A stretch of DNA of 7,029 nt from Bacteroidales bacterium (GTDB lineage: Bacteria; Bacteroidota; Bacteroidia; Bacteroidales; UBA932). This document shows positions 1-5,782 of this stretch, piece after piece. The notes under the pieces are model-generated. The model ran no database searches, had not been told where the DNA came from, and saw nothing but the letters and a program-made list of their open reading frames with translations. How positions within the stretch are numbered: position 1 is the first letter of the stretch; each line of letters opens with the position of its first letter. The position numbers and the translations under genes were made by a program. The stretch lies in contig JAILAO010000145.1 in assembly GCA_024681565.1 (NCBI GenBank), forward strand, positions 1-7,029, read 5' to 3'.

Positions 1-233
1 TAGAAGTTGGCGATGCCGGAGGAGGCGAAAATGAAGTCATACACACCGGTCACATAGACACCGTGACCGCTGCCCTGGAAACCGAGGTCGGCCTCGAGGA
101 AGCCGGAGCCAAGACCATGCTGATAGGAAAGTTCAGCACCATAACCGGCACGGAGACCGAGCGCGCGGGGCTGAGCGGAAGCGACAGCGGCGAAAGCGAG
201 CACGCTGACGAGGATCACAATAAACTTTTTCAT
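1..233 (-). CDS. Signal-peptide protein, probable outer-membrane beta-barrel (3' end cut by window)
   Basis: An open frame of 77 codons starts with ATG at 231-233 and runs off the left edge without a stop. It opens with a classic Sec signal peptide: MKK, then a hydrophobic run of about 13 residues, then the cleavage site A-S-A before Q21. The mature part alternates polar, glycine and aromatic residues (for example LGLRAGYGAELSYQ and GVYVTGVYDF), the pattern of antiparallel strands in small outer-membrane or opacity-like porins of Bacteroidota. The start is supported by the signal peptide and by an A/T-rich leader without a Shine-Dalgarno sequence, typical of that phylum. It follows rnfA by 25 nt on the same strand, so it may be read from the same transcript, though no functional link is evident. 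The family is inferred from composition and motif style; the missing C-terminus prevents a firm assignment. Confidence 0.75.
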   Translation of the reverse strand, partial: MKKFIVILVSVLAFAAVASAQPRALGLRAGYGAELSYQHGLGSGFLEADLGFQGSGHGVYVTGVYDFIFASSGIANF

Positions 234-258
234 CTCTAAGTTATTTAAGTATTGAGAA
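234..258. other. Short AT-rich gap between rnfA and the signal-peptide gene
   Basis: These 25 nt are the longest non-coding stretch in the window and are markedly AT-rich beside the GC-rich genes. I see no inverted repeat followed by T residues that would be a terminator. I also see no match to the Bacteroidota promoter pattern (TTTG near -33, TAnnTTTG near -7). The gap therefore reads best as a translation-initiation leader for the downstream gene inside a continuing transcript. A promoter overlapping the end of rnfA cannot be excluded by eye. Confidence 0.5.
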
Positions 259-861
259 TTAAACGATTCCGGAAAATCCGAGGAAAGCCATCGCCATGAT
301 ACCCACGGTGATGAGCGCGATCGGAAGTCCTTTGAATGCCTTGGGGACATCATTGGCCGCCAGATGCTCGCGCAAACCGGCAAACAGGCACATCGCCAGG
401 CCATAACCGAGCGACGTGGCGAGGGCATAGACCGTCGCCTGGCCGAGGTTGAGCATGTGCGGAGCATTGCCGCCCAGCGCGAAATCCTTGGTCACGACGG
501 TGATGGCCACGCCGAGCACGGCGCAGTTGGTGGTGATCAGGGGAAGGAAGATTCCGAGCGCCTGGTAGAGCGAAGGACTGATCTTCTTCAGGACGATCTC
601 CACCATCTGCACGAGGGCGGCGATCACCAGGATGAAGGAGATGGTCTGCAGGAATTCCAGCCCGAAGGGGGCCAGCAGATACTGGTTCAGGAGGTAGGTC
701 ACGACGGTGGCCAGCGTGATGACGAAACACACGGCACCGGACATGCCCGTCGCTGTGGACAGCTTGTTCGACACGCCCAGGAACGGACAGATGCCGAGGA
801 ACTGGGCCAGCAGGATGTTATTGACGAAAATCGCCGAAACGATGATGAGGAAATATTCCAT
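259..861 (-). CDS. rnfA: Rnf complex subunit A, integral membrane
   Basis: This 200-residue protein is an RnfA/NqrE-family subunit of the ion-translocating ferredoxin:NAD+ oxidoreductase. About six membrane segments can be seen (roughly residues 4-24, 39-59, 70-91, 101-124, 133-160 and 175-198). Family hallmarks are NNILLAQFLGICPFLG near the N-terminus and LPLITTNCAVLG in the fourth segment. Cys25 and Cys113 are the residues which, with the equivalent pair in RnfE, are known in Rnf and Nqr structures to hold an intramembrane iron-sulfur cluster carrying electrons across the membrane. The length is close to the roughly 193 residues of the proteobacterial protein, so the gene is complete. The ATG lies 8 nt after the rnfE stop, with AGGA 6 nt ahead of it. 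It is the last Rnf gene of the operon. RnfA and RnfE are homologous; the assignment to A rests on LAQFLGICPFLG and the position after rnfE. Confidence 0.97.
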   Translation of the reverse strand: MEYFLIIVSAIFVNNILLAQFLGICPFLGVSNKLSTATGMSGAVCFVITLATVVTYLLNQYLLAPFGLEFLQTISFILVIAALVQMVEIVLKKISPSLYQALGIFLPLITTNCAVLGVAITVVTKDFALGGNAPHMLNLGQATVYALATSLGYGLAMCLFAGLREHLAANDVPKAFKGLPIALITVGIMAMAFLGFSGIV

Positions 862-869
862 AGCGCGTC

Positions 870-1454
870 CTACTTTTTAGCGAGATACTTGTTGAACAGA
901 ACCATCAGGTAGCCCAGCACGAGGAACGCACCCGGGGCCATCACGAAGGCCAGGATGCCGTCACCGGGGATGAACTTCCAGCCGAAGAGAGAACCGCTGC
1001 CGAGAATCTCACGGACGATGCCGATGACTGTCAGGGAAGCGGTGAAGCCCAGACCTACGCCGATACCGTCGAGGGCGGATTCACCGACATTGTGCTTGTT
1101 GGCGAAACCTTCCGCACGTCCGAGGACGATACAGTTGACGACGATAAGCGGGATAAACAGACCCAACGTCTCATAAACGGAGGGCGTGAAGGCCTGCATC
1201 AGGAGCTGAAGCACGGTCACGAAGGTGGCGATCACGGTGATGTACACCGGAATACGGACCTTGTCCGGCACCATCGGGGCGATCAGCGAGATCACGATAT
1301 TGCTGAGAATCAGCACGAACATGGTCGCCAGGCCCATCTCAAGGCCATTCATGGCGGAAGTCGTGGTCGCGAGGGTCGGACACATGCCGAGCACCAGCAC
1401 GAAAGTCGGGTTGTTCTTGACGAAACCGTCAGTTACGAAATGCCACTTACTCAT
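870..1454 (-). CDS. rnfE: Rnf complex subunit E, integral membrane
   Basis: This 194-residue RnfE/NqrD-family protein forms the membrane core together with RnfA. The N-terminus has the diagnostic NNPTFVLVLGMCPTLA, and a central segment has GLFIPLIVVNCIVLGRAE. Cys25 and Cys108 are the predicted cluster ligands facing the RnfA pair. Further hallmarks are the loop G-E-S-A-L-D-G near residues 124-130 and the REILGSGSLFG segment. Several membrane helices are evident, ending in a short basic tail (NKYLAKK). It is shorter than the roughly 230-residue enterobacterial protein, as is usual outside Proteobacteria, and nothing essential is missing. The start overlaps the rnfG stop by 8 nt (ATGAGTAA). A strong AGGAGG lies 8 nt upstream, inside the rnfG coding sequence, which supports this start and suggests translational coupling. 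Confidence 0.97.
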   Translation of the reverse strand: MSKWHFVTDGFVKNNPTFVLVLGMCPTLATTTSAMNGLEMGLATMFVLILSNIVISLIAPMVPDKVRIPVYITVIATFVTVLQLLMQAFTPSVYETLGLFIPLIVVNCIVLGRAEGFANKHNVGESALDGIGVGLGFTASLTVIGIVREILGSGSLFGWKFIPGDGILAFVMAPGAFLVLGYLMVLFNKYLAKK

Positions 1455-2013
1455 TGCTCTGTCCTCCTTCCGTTAATTTGTGATAGACGGCCACGGCGTT
1501 GGAAACTGCCAGCGCATAGGCGCGGGACGTGATCGTGGAGGCCGTGATGGCATCCAGGTCGCCGCCGTCCTTTTTGACCGTGAGCGTTCTTTCCGCAGGG
1601 TTGAAGCCCTTGAACTGGTCGATGAAGGATGCGTCCGTCGTACACTTGGCCCCGAGGCCCGGCGTCTCGCTGTGCGAGAGCACCGCCGTGTTGTGGATCG
1701 TTCCGCCGTTCTCGACGCCGACCATCAAGGTCAGGGCCCCGCCGAAACCGGAGGTCGTGGAGATGATGGCGTAACCGGCGTCAGCCGCCTTGTAGTAGGT
1801 ATAGTCCACGCCGTCCACCTGGATGCTTCCCTGCTCCGGCGTACCGTCGAATGCCGGCAGTACGGCCGCGATGGAAGCGGTGGTTTTGGCCTGGGCGGCC
1901 GCGGCGATGGGATCGGCGGTCACGGCGTACGCAGCGCCGACCACGGCCGAGCAGATGAGGCAGACAACCGTCAGGCAGACTGCCATGTTCTTGAGTGTAG
2001 ATGCTGCTGCCAT
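1447..2013 (-). CDS. rnfG: Rnf complex subunit G, covalent-FMN protein
   Basis: This 188-residue RnfG/NqrC-family subunit is anchored by one N-terminal helix (about residues 10-31); the rest, an FMN-binding domain, is expected outside the cytoplasmic membrane. The conserved SHSETPGLGAK segment is at residues 113-123. Near the C-terminus lies the flavinylation region D154-A-I-T-A-S-T160-I-T-S-R, where Thr160 should carry FMN by a phosphoester bond made by the ApbE flavin transferase. The usual core is S/T-G-A-T; here G and A are replaced by A158 and S159 while Asp154 and Thr160 are kept. No apbE is visible in the window. ATG begins 1 nt after the rnfD stop and is preceded by GGGAGG 7 nt upstream, so Met1 is preferred over Met10, which would leave little ahead of the helix. 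The 3' end overlaps rnfE by 8 nt. Confidence 0.95.
   Translation of the reverse strand: MAAASTLKNMAVCLTVVCLICSAVVGAAYAVTADPIAAAAQAKTTASIAAVLPAFDGTPEQGSIQVDGVDYTYYKAADAGYAIISTTSGFGGALTLMVGVENGGTIHNTAVLSHSETPGLGAKCTTDASFIDQFKGFNPAERTLTVKKDGGDLDAITASTITSRAYALAVSNAVAVYHKLTEGGQSNE
1463..1468 (-). promoter_or_regulatory. Strong Shine-Dalgarno of rnfE inside rnfG
   Basis: AGGAGG on the minus strand lies 8 nt before the rnfE ATG, within the last codons of rnfG (Glu-Gly-Gly-Gln region). It decides the rnfE start and fits reinitiation by ribosomes finishing rnfG, since the two reading frames overlap by 8 nt. Confidence 0.75.
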
Positions 2014-2014
2014 A

Positions 2015-3001
2015 TTAAGCCCTCCCGTATTTTTTCTGGTGGAACCACATGTTGAGAAGCGGCACGGCGCAGTTCATCAGCAGGATGGCGAAAGACATTC
2101 CTTCCGGATAGGATCCGAAGTAACGGATCATCATCACGATGATGCCGATGCCGATGCCGTAGATGATGCCTCCGAGGTCGCTCATCGGCGAGGTCACATA
2201 ATCTGTGGCCATGAACAGGGCGCCGAGGAGGGCGCCGCCGGTCATCAGGTTGAGACCCGCACCGGTATAGATCTCGGGATTGATGCCGTGGAAGATGGCG
2301 GCGATCAGGGCCATCGTGCCCAGGATGCTGATCGGAATCCACGGCTTGACCACGCGGCGGATAAGCAGGTAGATGAAGCCGATGACCAGCGCACCCGCGG
2401 ACAACTCGCCCGCAGAAGCACCGACATCCCAGATCAGGGAAGAGATCGTGTAGTCGTTGGCTTCCAGGAACTGGCTGATGGTACCGCCGGACTTGAGCGT
2501 CTCCTGGAGCACGCTCAGCGGCGTGGCGCCGGAAACGGCATCCGTCACCGGGATGAAACCGGGCGTAGGCGTCCAGTCGGTCATCTGGGCGGGGAAGGAG
2601 ATCAGCAGGAAGACACGGCCCGTGATGGCCGGGTTGAAAACATTCTGGCCGATGCCGCCGAAGGGCAGCTTGGCCACGCAGATGGCGACGACCGCACCGA
2701 TGAACACGATCCACAGGGGGATCGAGGAAGGCAGGTTCATCGCCAGCAGCAAGCCGGTGACAACGGCCGACAGATCCCCGACGGTAGAGGGCTTTTTCAG
2801 CATCCACCGGGTGACCGCCCATTCGAGCAGTACGCAGGAAAGGACGCTGACGGCCAGCACAAGGAGTTCCGCCCATCCATAGACCAGGACGGAAATCAAA
2901 ATCGCAGGGCACAACGCAATGATGACATCCCGCATGATCGAGGTCGTGGAGATGTTCGCATGGATGTGCGGAGAAGGAGATACAATATACTTCTTATCCA
3001 T
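2015..3001 (-). CDS. rnfD: Rnf complex subunit D, covalent-FMN membrane protein
   Basis: This 328-residue RnfD/NqrB-family protein is a polytopic membrane subunit with about nine or ten hydrophobic segments spread from residue 24 to 318. It carries a canonical flavinylation motif, D154-A-V-S-G-A-T160, with Thr160 the expected FMN attachment site. Other hallmarks are SPSPHIHANIST at the N-terminus, KLPFGGIGQNVFNPA (111-125), HGINPEIYTG (238-247), MATDYVTSP (264-272) and FGSYPEGMSFAILLMN (295-310). In the complex it transfers electrons near the ion path and is the subunit most often linked to ion translocation. Length and motifs show a complete gene. The ATG lies 6 nt after the rnfC stop with no recognisable Shine-Dalgarno sequence, so translation may depend on ribosomes arriving from rnfC. 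Confidence 0.97.
   Translation of the reverse strand: MDKKYIVSPSPHIHANISTTSIMRDVIIALCPAILISVLVYGWAELLVLAVSVLSCVLLEWAVTRWMLKKPSTVGDLSAVVTGLLLAMNLPSSIPLWIVFIGAVVAICVAKLPFGGIGQNVFNPAITGRVFLLISFPAQMTDWTPTPGFIPVTDAVSGATPLSVLQETLKSGGTISQFLEANDYTISSLIWDVGASAGELSAGALVIGFIYLLIRRVVKPWIPISILGTMALIAAIFHGINPEIYTGAGLNLMTGGALLGALFMATDYVTSPMSDLGGIIYGIGIGIIVMMIRYFGSYPEGMSFAILLMNCAVPLLNMWFHQKKYGRA
2021..2026 (-). promoter_or_regulatory. Shine-Dalgarno of rnfG inside rnfD
   Basis: GGGAGG on the minus strand, encoded by the Gly-Arg codons just before the rnfD stop, sits 7 nt before the rnfG ATG. The rnfD stop and rnfG start are separated by a single base, so coupled translation is likely. Confidence 0.65.
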
Positions 3002-3007
3002 AGTCGA

Positions 3008-4387
3008 TTACTTTTTGGCGGCCTCGGCGGCAGCCCTGGCGGCTGCGGCGCGGGCACGGATGACACCCATCACCTGACCCTTCGCCTGGCGGATGTTGTC
3101 CAGCAGGGGAATATGGGCCGGGCAGCTGTACAGACAGCAGCCACACTCGATACAATCCTGGGCCGCGTTCTTTTCGAGCGCTTCCAGGTCGGCGGTCTTG
3201 TAGAGGCGGTTGAGCAGGAACGGTTCCAGTCCCATCGGGCAGGCGTCGGCGCACTTGCCGCAGCGGATACAGTTCGTCTCGGGCTCACGCCGGGTCATCG
3301 CTTCGCTGAGATAAAGCACGGAAGAGGAACCCTTGACCGTCGCCGCATCGAGATTGCTGATCGCCTTGCCCATCATCGGGCCGCCGGAGATCATCTTCGC
3401 AGCGAAGTCTGGGACACCGCCGGCCTGCTCCACGACGAAGGAGAGCGGGACACCGATGCGGAACAGATAGTTGTGCTGTTTCTCGACGGGCATCTTGTCT
3501 CCGGTAATCGTGAGGACATTGGTAATGAGCGGTTTGTTCTTCTGGACGGCCTCATAGACCGCCAGCGAGGTGGCCACGTTCTGGACCACGGCGCCGACAT
3601 CGATCGGGAGACCGCCGGATTTGACCTGGCGCTTCATCACCGCGTCGATGAGCTGTTTCTCTCCGCCCTGCGGATAACGCTTCTTCAGCGTCTGCACCGT
3701 GATGCCCGGATACGCGAGTTCCGCCACGGCCGCACCCATCGAAGCGATGGCCTCCGGCTTGTTCTCCTCAATGCCGATCACGCATTTGCAGCCCCCGAGG
3801 ACCTTCTGCATGATGGCGGCGCCGATGACGATTTCCTTCGGACGCTCGATCATGATGCGGTAGTCGCTGGTCAGGAACGGCTCGCACTCGGCACCGTTGA
3901 TGATCAGGCACTCGGCCACCTTGCCGGGAGCCGGGTTCAGTTTGACGTGGGCCGGGAAGGTGGCACCGCCCAGACCGACAACGCCGCAGGCCTTGATCCT
4001 GTCGAGGATGGCGGTCCGGTCTTCCGGGATGGCGGTCACCAGGTCCGCGCTCCGGTCGATGGCGGGATCCCATTCGTCTCCCTCGACGGCGATCTCGATG
4101 TGCATCACGGGGTTGCCGGCAAGGTCCTTGCGCGGAGCGATGGACTTGACGGTACCGGATGCGGGGGAATGGATGAAGGCGGAGATGAATCCGCCCGGCT
4201 CGGCGAGGACCTGGCCGACTTTCACCGTGTCACCGACAGCGACGACGGGTTTGGCCGGAGCGCCCAGGTGCTGGGCCATGGACACATAGACGGTCTGCGG
4301 GAGCGGCAGCTCCTCAATGGCACATCCACGCGCATATTTGCTGTCATGGGGGTGGACTCCGCCCATGGAGAATGTCAGTTTACCCAT
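3008..4387 (-). CDS. rnfC: Rnf complex subunit C, FMN/NADH and iron-sulfur subunit
   Basis: This 459-residue peripheral subunit faces the cytoplasm and exchanges electrons with NAD(H). Domains in order: an RnfC barrel-sandwich N-terminus (GGVHPHDSK at 9-17, then HLGAPAKPVVAVGDTVKVGQ at 40-59 and IHSPASGTV at 72-80); a Complex I 51-kDa-like nucleotide and FMN domain (VVGLGGATFPAHVKL at 136-150, LIINGAECEP at 161-170); a soluble ligand-binding region; and a two-cluster ferredoxin domain with Cys373, 376, 379, 383 and Cys412, 415, 418, 422. The last 16 residues are an alanine-rich, charged helix. The protein lacks the long repetitive C-terminal extension of the roughly 740-residue E. coli form, but this short tail recalls its composition. 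The start overlaps rnfB by 8 nt and has AGGAGG 6 nt upstream. The NADH role is known from the family rather than read from the sequence alone. Confidence 0.97.
   Translation of the reverse strand: MGKLTFSMGGVHPHDSKYARGCAIEELPLPQTVYVSMAQHLGAPAKPVVAVGDTVKVGQVLAEPGGFISAFIHSPASGTVKSIAPRKDLAGNPVMHIEIAVEGDEWDPAIDRSADLVTAIPEDRTAILDRIKACGVVGLGGATFPAHVKLNPAPGKVAECLIINGAECEPFLTSDYRIMIERPKEIVIGAAIMQKVLGGCKCVIGIEENKPEAIASMGAAVAELAYPGITVQTLKKRYPQGGEKQLIDAVMKRQVKSGGLPIDVGAVVQNVATSLAVYEAVQKNKPLITNVLTITGDKMPVEKQHNYLFRIGVPLSFVVEQAGGVPDFAAKMISGGPMMGKAISNLDAATVKGSSSVLYLSEAMTRREPETNCIRCGKCADACPMGLEPFLLNRLYKTADLEALEKNAAQDCIECGCCLYSCPAHIPLLDNIRQAKGQVMGVIRARAAAARAAAEAAKK
3018..3050 (-). repeat. Direct repeat copy 1, alanine-rich tail of rnfC
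   Basis: These 33 nt match 4459-4491 in rnfB at 32 positions; the one difference is base 3036 against 4477. Both copies are read in the same codon phase and encode an A-A-A-(R/K)-A-A-A-E-A-A core at the protein end. Here the variable codon gives Arg451. Confidence 0.9.
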
Positions 4388-5363
4388 TTGCTACCTCCTT
4401 TTTTTCAACGGGTTTCTCTGCTGCGGCAGCCGGCTGGACGGGCTCTGCTGCAGCCTTCGCGGCCTCGGCGGCAGCCTTGGCGGCTGCGGCGGCCTTCGCC
4501 TTGCGGTCGGCGATGCGCTTCTTGACGGCATCCTTGTCCAGTTCCTTCGGGAAATTCACCCCGTGGATGGCACCGGTCGGGCAGACGGCTTCGCATTCGC
4601 GGCAGAGCTTGCACTTCGTGAAATCGATGTAGGCCACATTGTCCGTCACGGTGATGGCGCCGTGCTGGCAGGTCTTGGCGCAGAGGCCGCAACCGATACA
4701 GGCTGCAGCGCAGGCCTTCTTGGCCACCGGCCCCTTGTCCTTGTTGACACAGGAAACGTACTCGCGCATCCCGCGGGGCCCTTTGGCCCGCAATTCAATG
4801 ATATGCTTCGGGCAGGCCTTGGTACAGGCACCGCAAGCCGTACATTTCTCCTCGTCGACAACGGGAAGTCCGGTCACAGGATCCATCGACAAGGCTCCGA
4901 ACTGGCAGGCCGCGACGCAGTCGCCGCATCCCAGACAGCCGTAGGAGCATCCGGTGTCACCGCTGTAGAGGGCGGCCTTGACCCGGCAGGACTGCACCCC
5001 GTCATACTCGTTGACGCGAGGACGGTTGGCGCACGTTCCGTTGCAGCGGACGACGGCGACCTGAGGAGCCTTCTTCGCCACGGTGAACCCGAGGATCGAA
5101 GCGACCTTCTGCATCACCTCGTCGCCACCGACGGGACAATACTGGTTGTCCAGATTGGTAGCTTTAACTGCCGCATCGGCGAAGGCCCGGCATCCGGCGA
5201 AACCGCAGCCGCCGCAGTTGGCGCCCGGCATCACCTTCTCCACCTCGTCGATCCGCGGATCTTCCTCGACCTTGAACTTCCGCGCCACCCAGAAAAGGAT
5301 GAGCGCAAGCAGCAGGCCCAGGACGGTCAGGATCGCGACAGTCAGGATAATTGTTTGTGTCAT
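4380..5363 (-). CDS. rnfB: Rnf complex subunit B, multi-cluster ferredoxin subunit
   Basis: This 327-residue iron-sulfur subunit is expected to accept electrons from reduced ferredoxin. One N-terminal membrane helix (about 5-27) is followed by the RnfB 4Fe-4S domain, NCGGCGFAGC with Cys50, 53, 58 and 76. A linker holds Cys107, 111, 126 and 139. Then come four CxxCxxCxxxC ferredoxin motifs: Cys143-153, 174-184, 222-232 and 251-261. Of 26 cysteines, 20 fall in these five motifs. This long form resembles those of Bacteroidota and Clostridia, and is unlike the roughly 190-residue proteobacterial type. The protein ends in an alanine/lysine/glutamate-rich tail (285-327) that breaks into a proline-containing stretch. 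ATG shares one base with the rseC stop (TAATG); no Shine-Dalgarno sequence is apparent, and the membrane helix directly after Met1 supports this start. The final codons encode the rnfC ribosome-binding site. Confidence 0.97.
   Translation of the reverse strand: MTQTIILTVAILTVLGLLLALILFWVARKFKVEEDPRIDEVEKVMPGANCGGCGFAGCRAFADAAVKATNLDNQYCPVGGDEVMQKVASILGFTVAKKAPQVAVVRCNGTCANRPRVNEYDGVQSCRVKAALYSGDTGCSYGCLGCGDCVAACQFGALSMDPVTGLPVVDEEKCTACGACTKACPKHIIELRAKGPRGMREYVSCVNKDKGPVAKKACAAACIGCGLCAKTCQHGAITVTDNVAYIDFTKCKLCRECEAVCPTGAIHGVNFPKELDKDAVKKRIADRKAKAAAAAKAAAEAAKAAAEPVQPAAAAEKPVEKKEVANG
4394..4400 (-). promoter_or_regulatory. Strong Shine-Dalgarno of rnfC inside rnfB
   Basis: AAGGAGG on the minus strand lies 6 nt before the rnfC ATG and is formed by the Lys-Lys-Glu-Val codons at the end of rnfB. 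The two genes overlap by 8 nt (ATGGGTAA), so stop and restart can be coupled. It confirms the rnfC start. Confidence 0.75.
4459..4491 (-). repeat. Direct repeat copy 2, alanine-rich tail of rnfB
   Basis: This is the partner of the 33-nt segment at 3018-3050, 1441 nt away, with 32 of 33 bases identical. The variable codon here encodes Lys296. The surrounding tail also contains shorter imperfect repeats of the same A-A-A-K-A-A-A-E unit, so local duplication may have built the tail. Confidence 0.9.
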
Positions 5364-5782
5364 TATGCTTTAATGTTAAATATGTATTCGTTCTTGAGCC
5401 GGTCGCGCAGGAGCCAGATCACGGCATAGTACACGGCGATCGCAGCAATCGCGACAAGCCCGGCCAGCAGTTCGCTTCCTCCGGCGGACAAGGTGCCGAG
5501 CAAGGCGGCGACCATCAGGACCAGCGGGATGACATAGGCCAGCCAGACGGCTTTGTGCCCCATCGAGGCCCGCAGGACCACGGACACCTCGTCTCCGACT
5601 TTCCATGTATCCCAACCCCGGGTCGGGAGTTCGACTTCCTTGACCGTGCTGTCACCCAGGCTGCACAGGCCTTTGGCGTGGCAGGAGGCACAGGCCGACT
5701 CGGACACGATCTGCACGGTCGTGACCTCCGGCGTAATCGATACGATCCGCCCGCGGTGGGAGATCTCGCTACTGGAACTCAT
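5363..5782 (-). CDS. rseC: RseC/MucC-family membrane protein
   Basis: This 139-residue protein matches the RseC/MucC family (called SoxR-reducing system protein RseC in Proteobacteria). The N-terminal domain opens with HRGRIVSI and carries a cysteine cluster C31-A-S-C34-x5-C40 (SACASCHAKGLC), a possible metal or iron-sulfur site. A short beta-rich part follows (WKVGDEVSVVL), then two adjacent membrane helices (about 80-98 and 104-125) and a basic end. In E. coli, RseC is tied to sigma-E control and to SoxR reduction with the Rsx (Rnf) complex. At the head of this rnf operon a role in assembling or maintaining the complex is a reasonable inference, but the sequence does not prove it. The start lies inside the last codons of dnaB (14-nt overlap), and the stop shares a base with the rnfB ATG. 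Confidence 0.9.
   Translation of the reverse strand: MSSSSEISHRGRIVSITPEVTTVQIVSESACASCHAKGLCSLGDSTVKEVELPTRGWDTWKVGDEVSVVLRASMGHKAVWLAYVIPLVLMVAALLGTLSAGGSELLAGLVAIAAIAVYYAVIWLLRDRLKNEYIFNIKA

Larger units (their letters stand above)
259..5782 (-). other. rseC-rnfBCDGEA operon
   Basis: Seven genes run without interruption on one strand with junctions of -1, -8, +6, +1, -8 and +8 nt, which is strong evidence for a single transcript. All six Rnf subunits are present and look functional, so the cell should possess a complete membrane ferredoxin:NAD+ oxidoreductase. No promoter is visible at the head because rseC begins within dnaB. Transcription must start inside or upstream of that gene. No terminator is seen after rnfA. 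Whether the complex pumps Na+ or H+ cannot be told from what I can read. Confidence 0.9.

Noticed and set aside
234..330. A possible promoter for the signal-peptide gene at the rnfA end.
   Set aside because: I looked for the Bacteroidota TTTG and TAnnTTTG pattern at proper spacing on the minus strand and found only poor partial matches.
1971..2912. A 313-codon open frame on the minus strand in another frame over rnfD.
   Set aside because: Its product is rich in Arg, His, Gly and Pro without membrane segments, while the rnfD frame carries all family motifs.
1823..4525. A 900-codon open frame on the plus strand, opposite rnfG, rnfD and rnfC.
   Set aside because: Its product is a run of His, Asp, Arg and Gly without domain character, typical of the antisense frame of GC-rich genes. 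The opposite strand holds three full-length, motif-rich Rnf genes, so it is a shadow frame.
4773..4791. A GC-rich stem-loop with a 4-nt loop, resembling a terminator stem.
   Set aside because: It sits in the middle of rnfB, has no following T run in the direction of transcription, and is explained by the codons for Ala-Lys-Gly-Pro-Arg-Gly. One unpaired base also weakens the stem.
4317..5429. A 370-codon open frame on the plus strand opposite rnfB.
   Set aside because: It lies fully antisense to rnfB, whose cysteine motifs are intact; the product shows no recognisable domain and depends on low stop frequency in GC-rich DNA.
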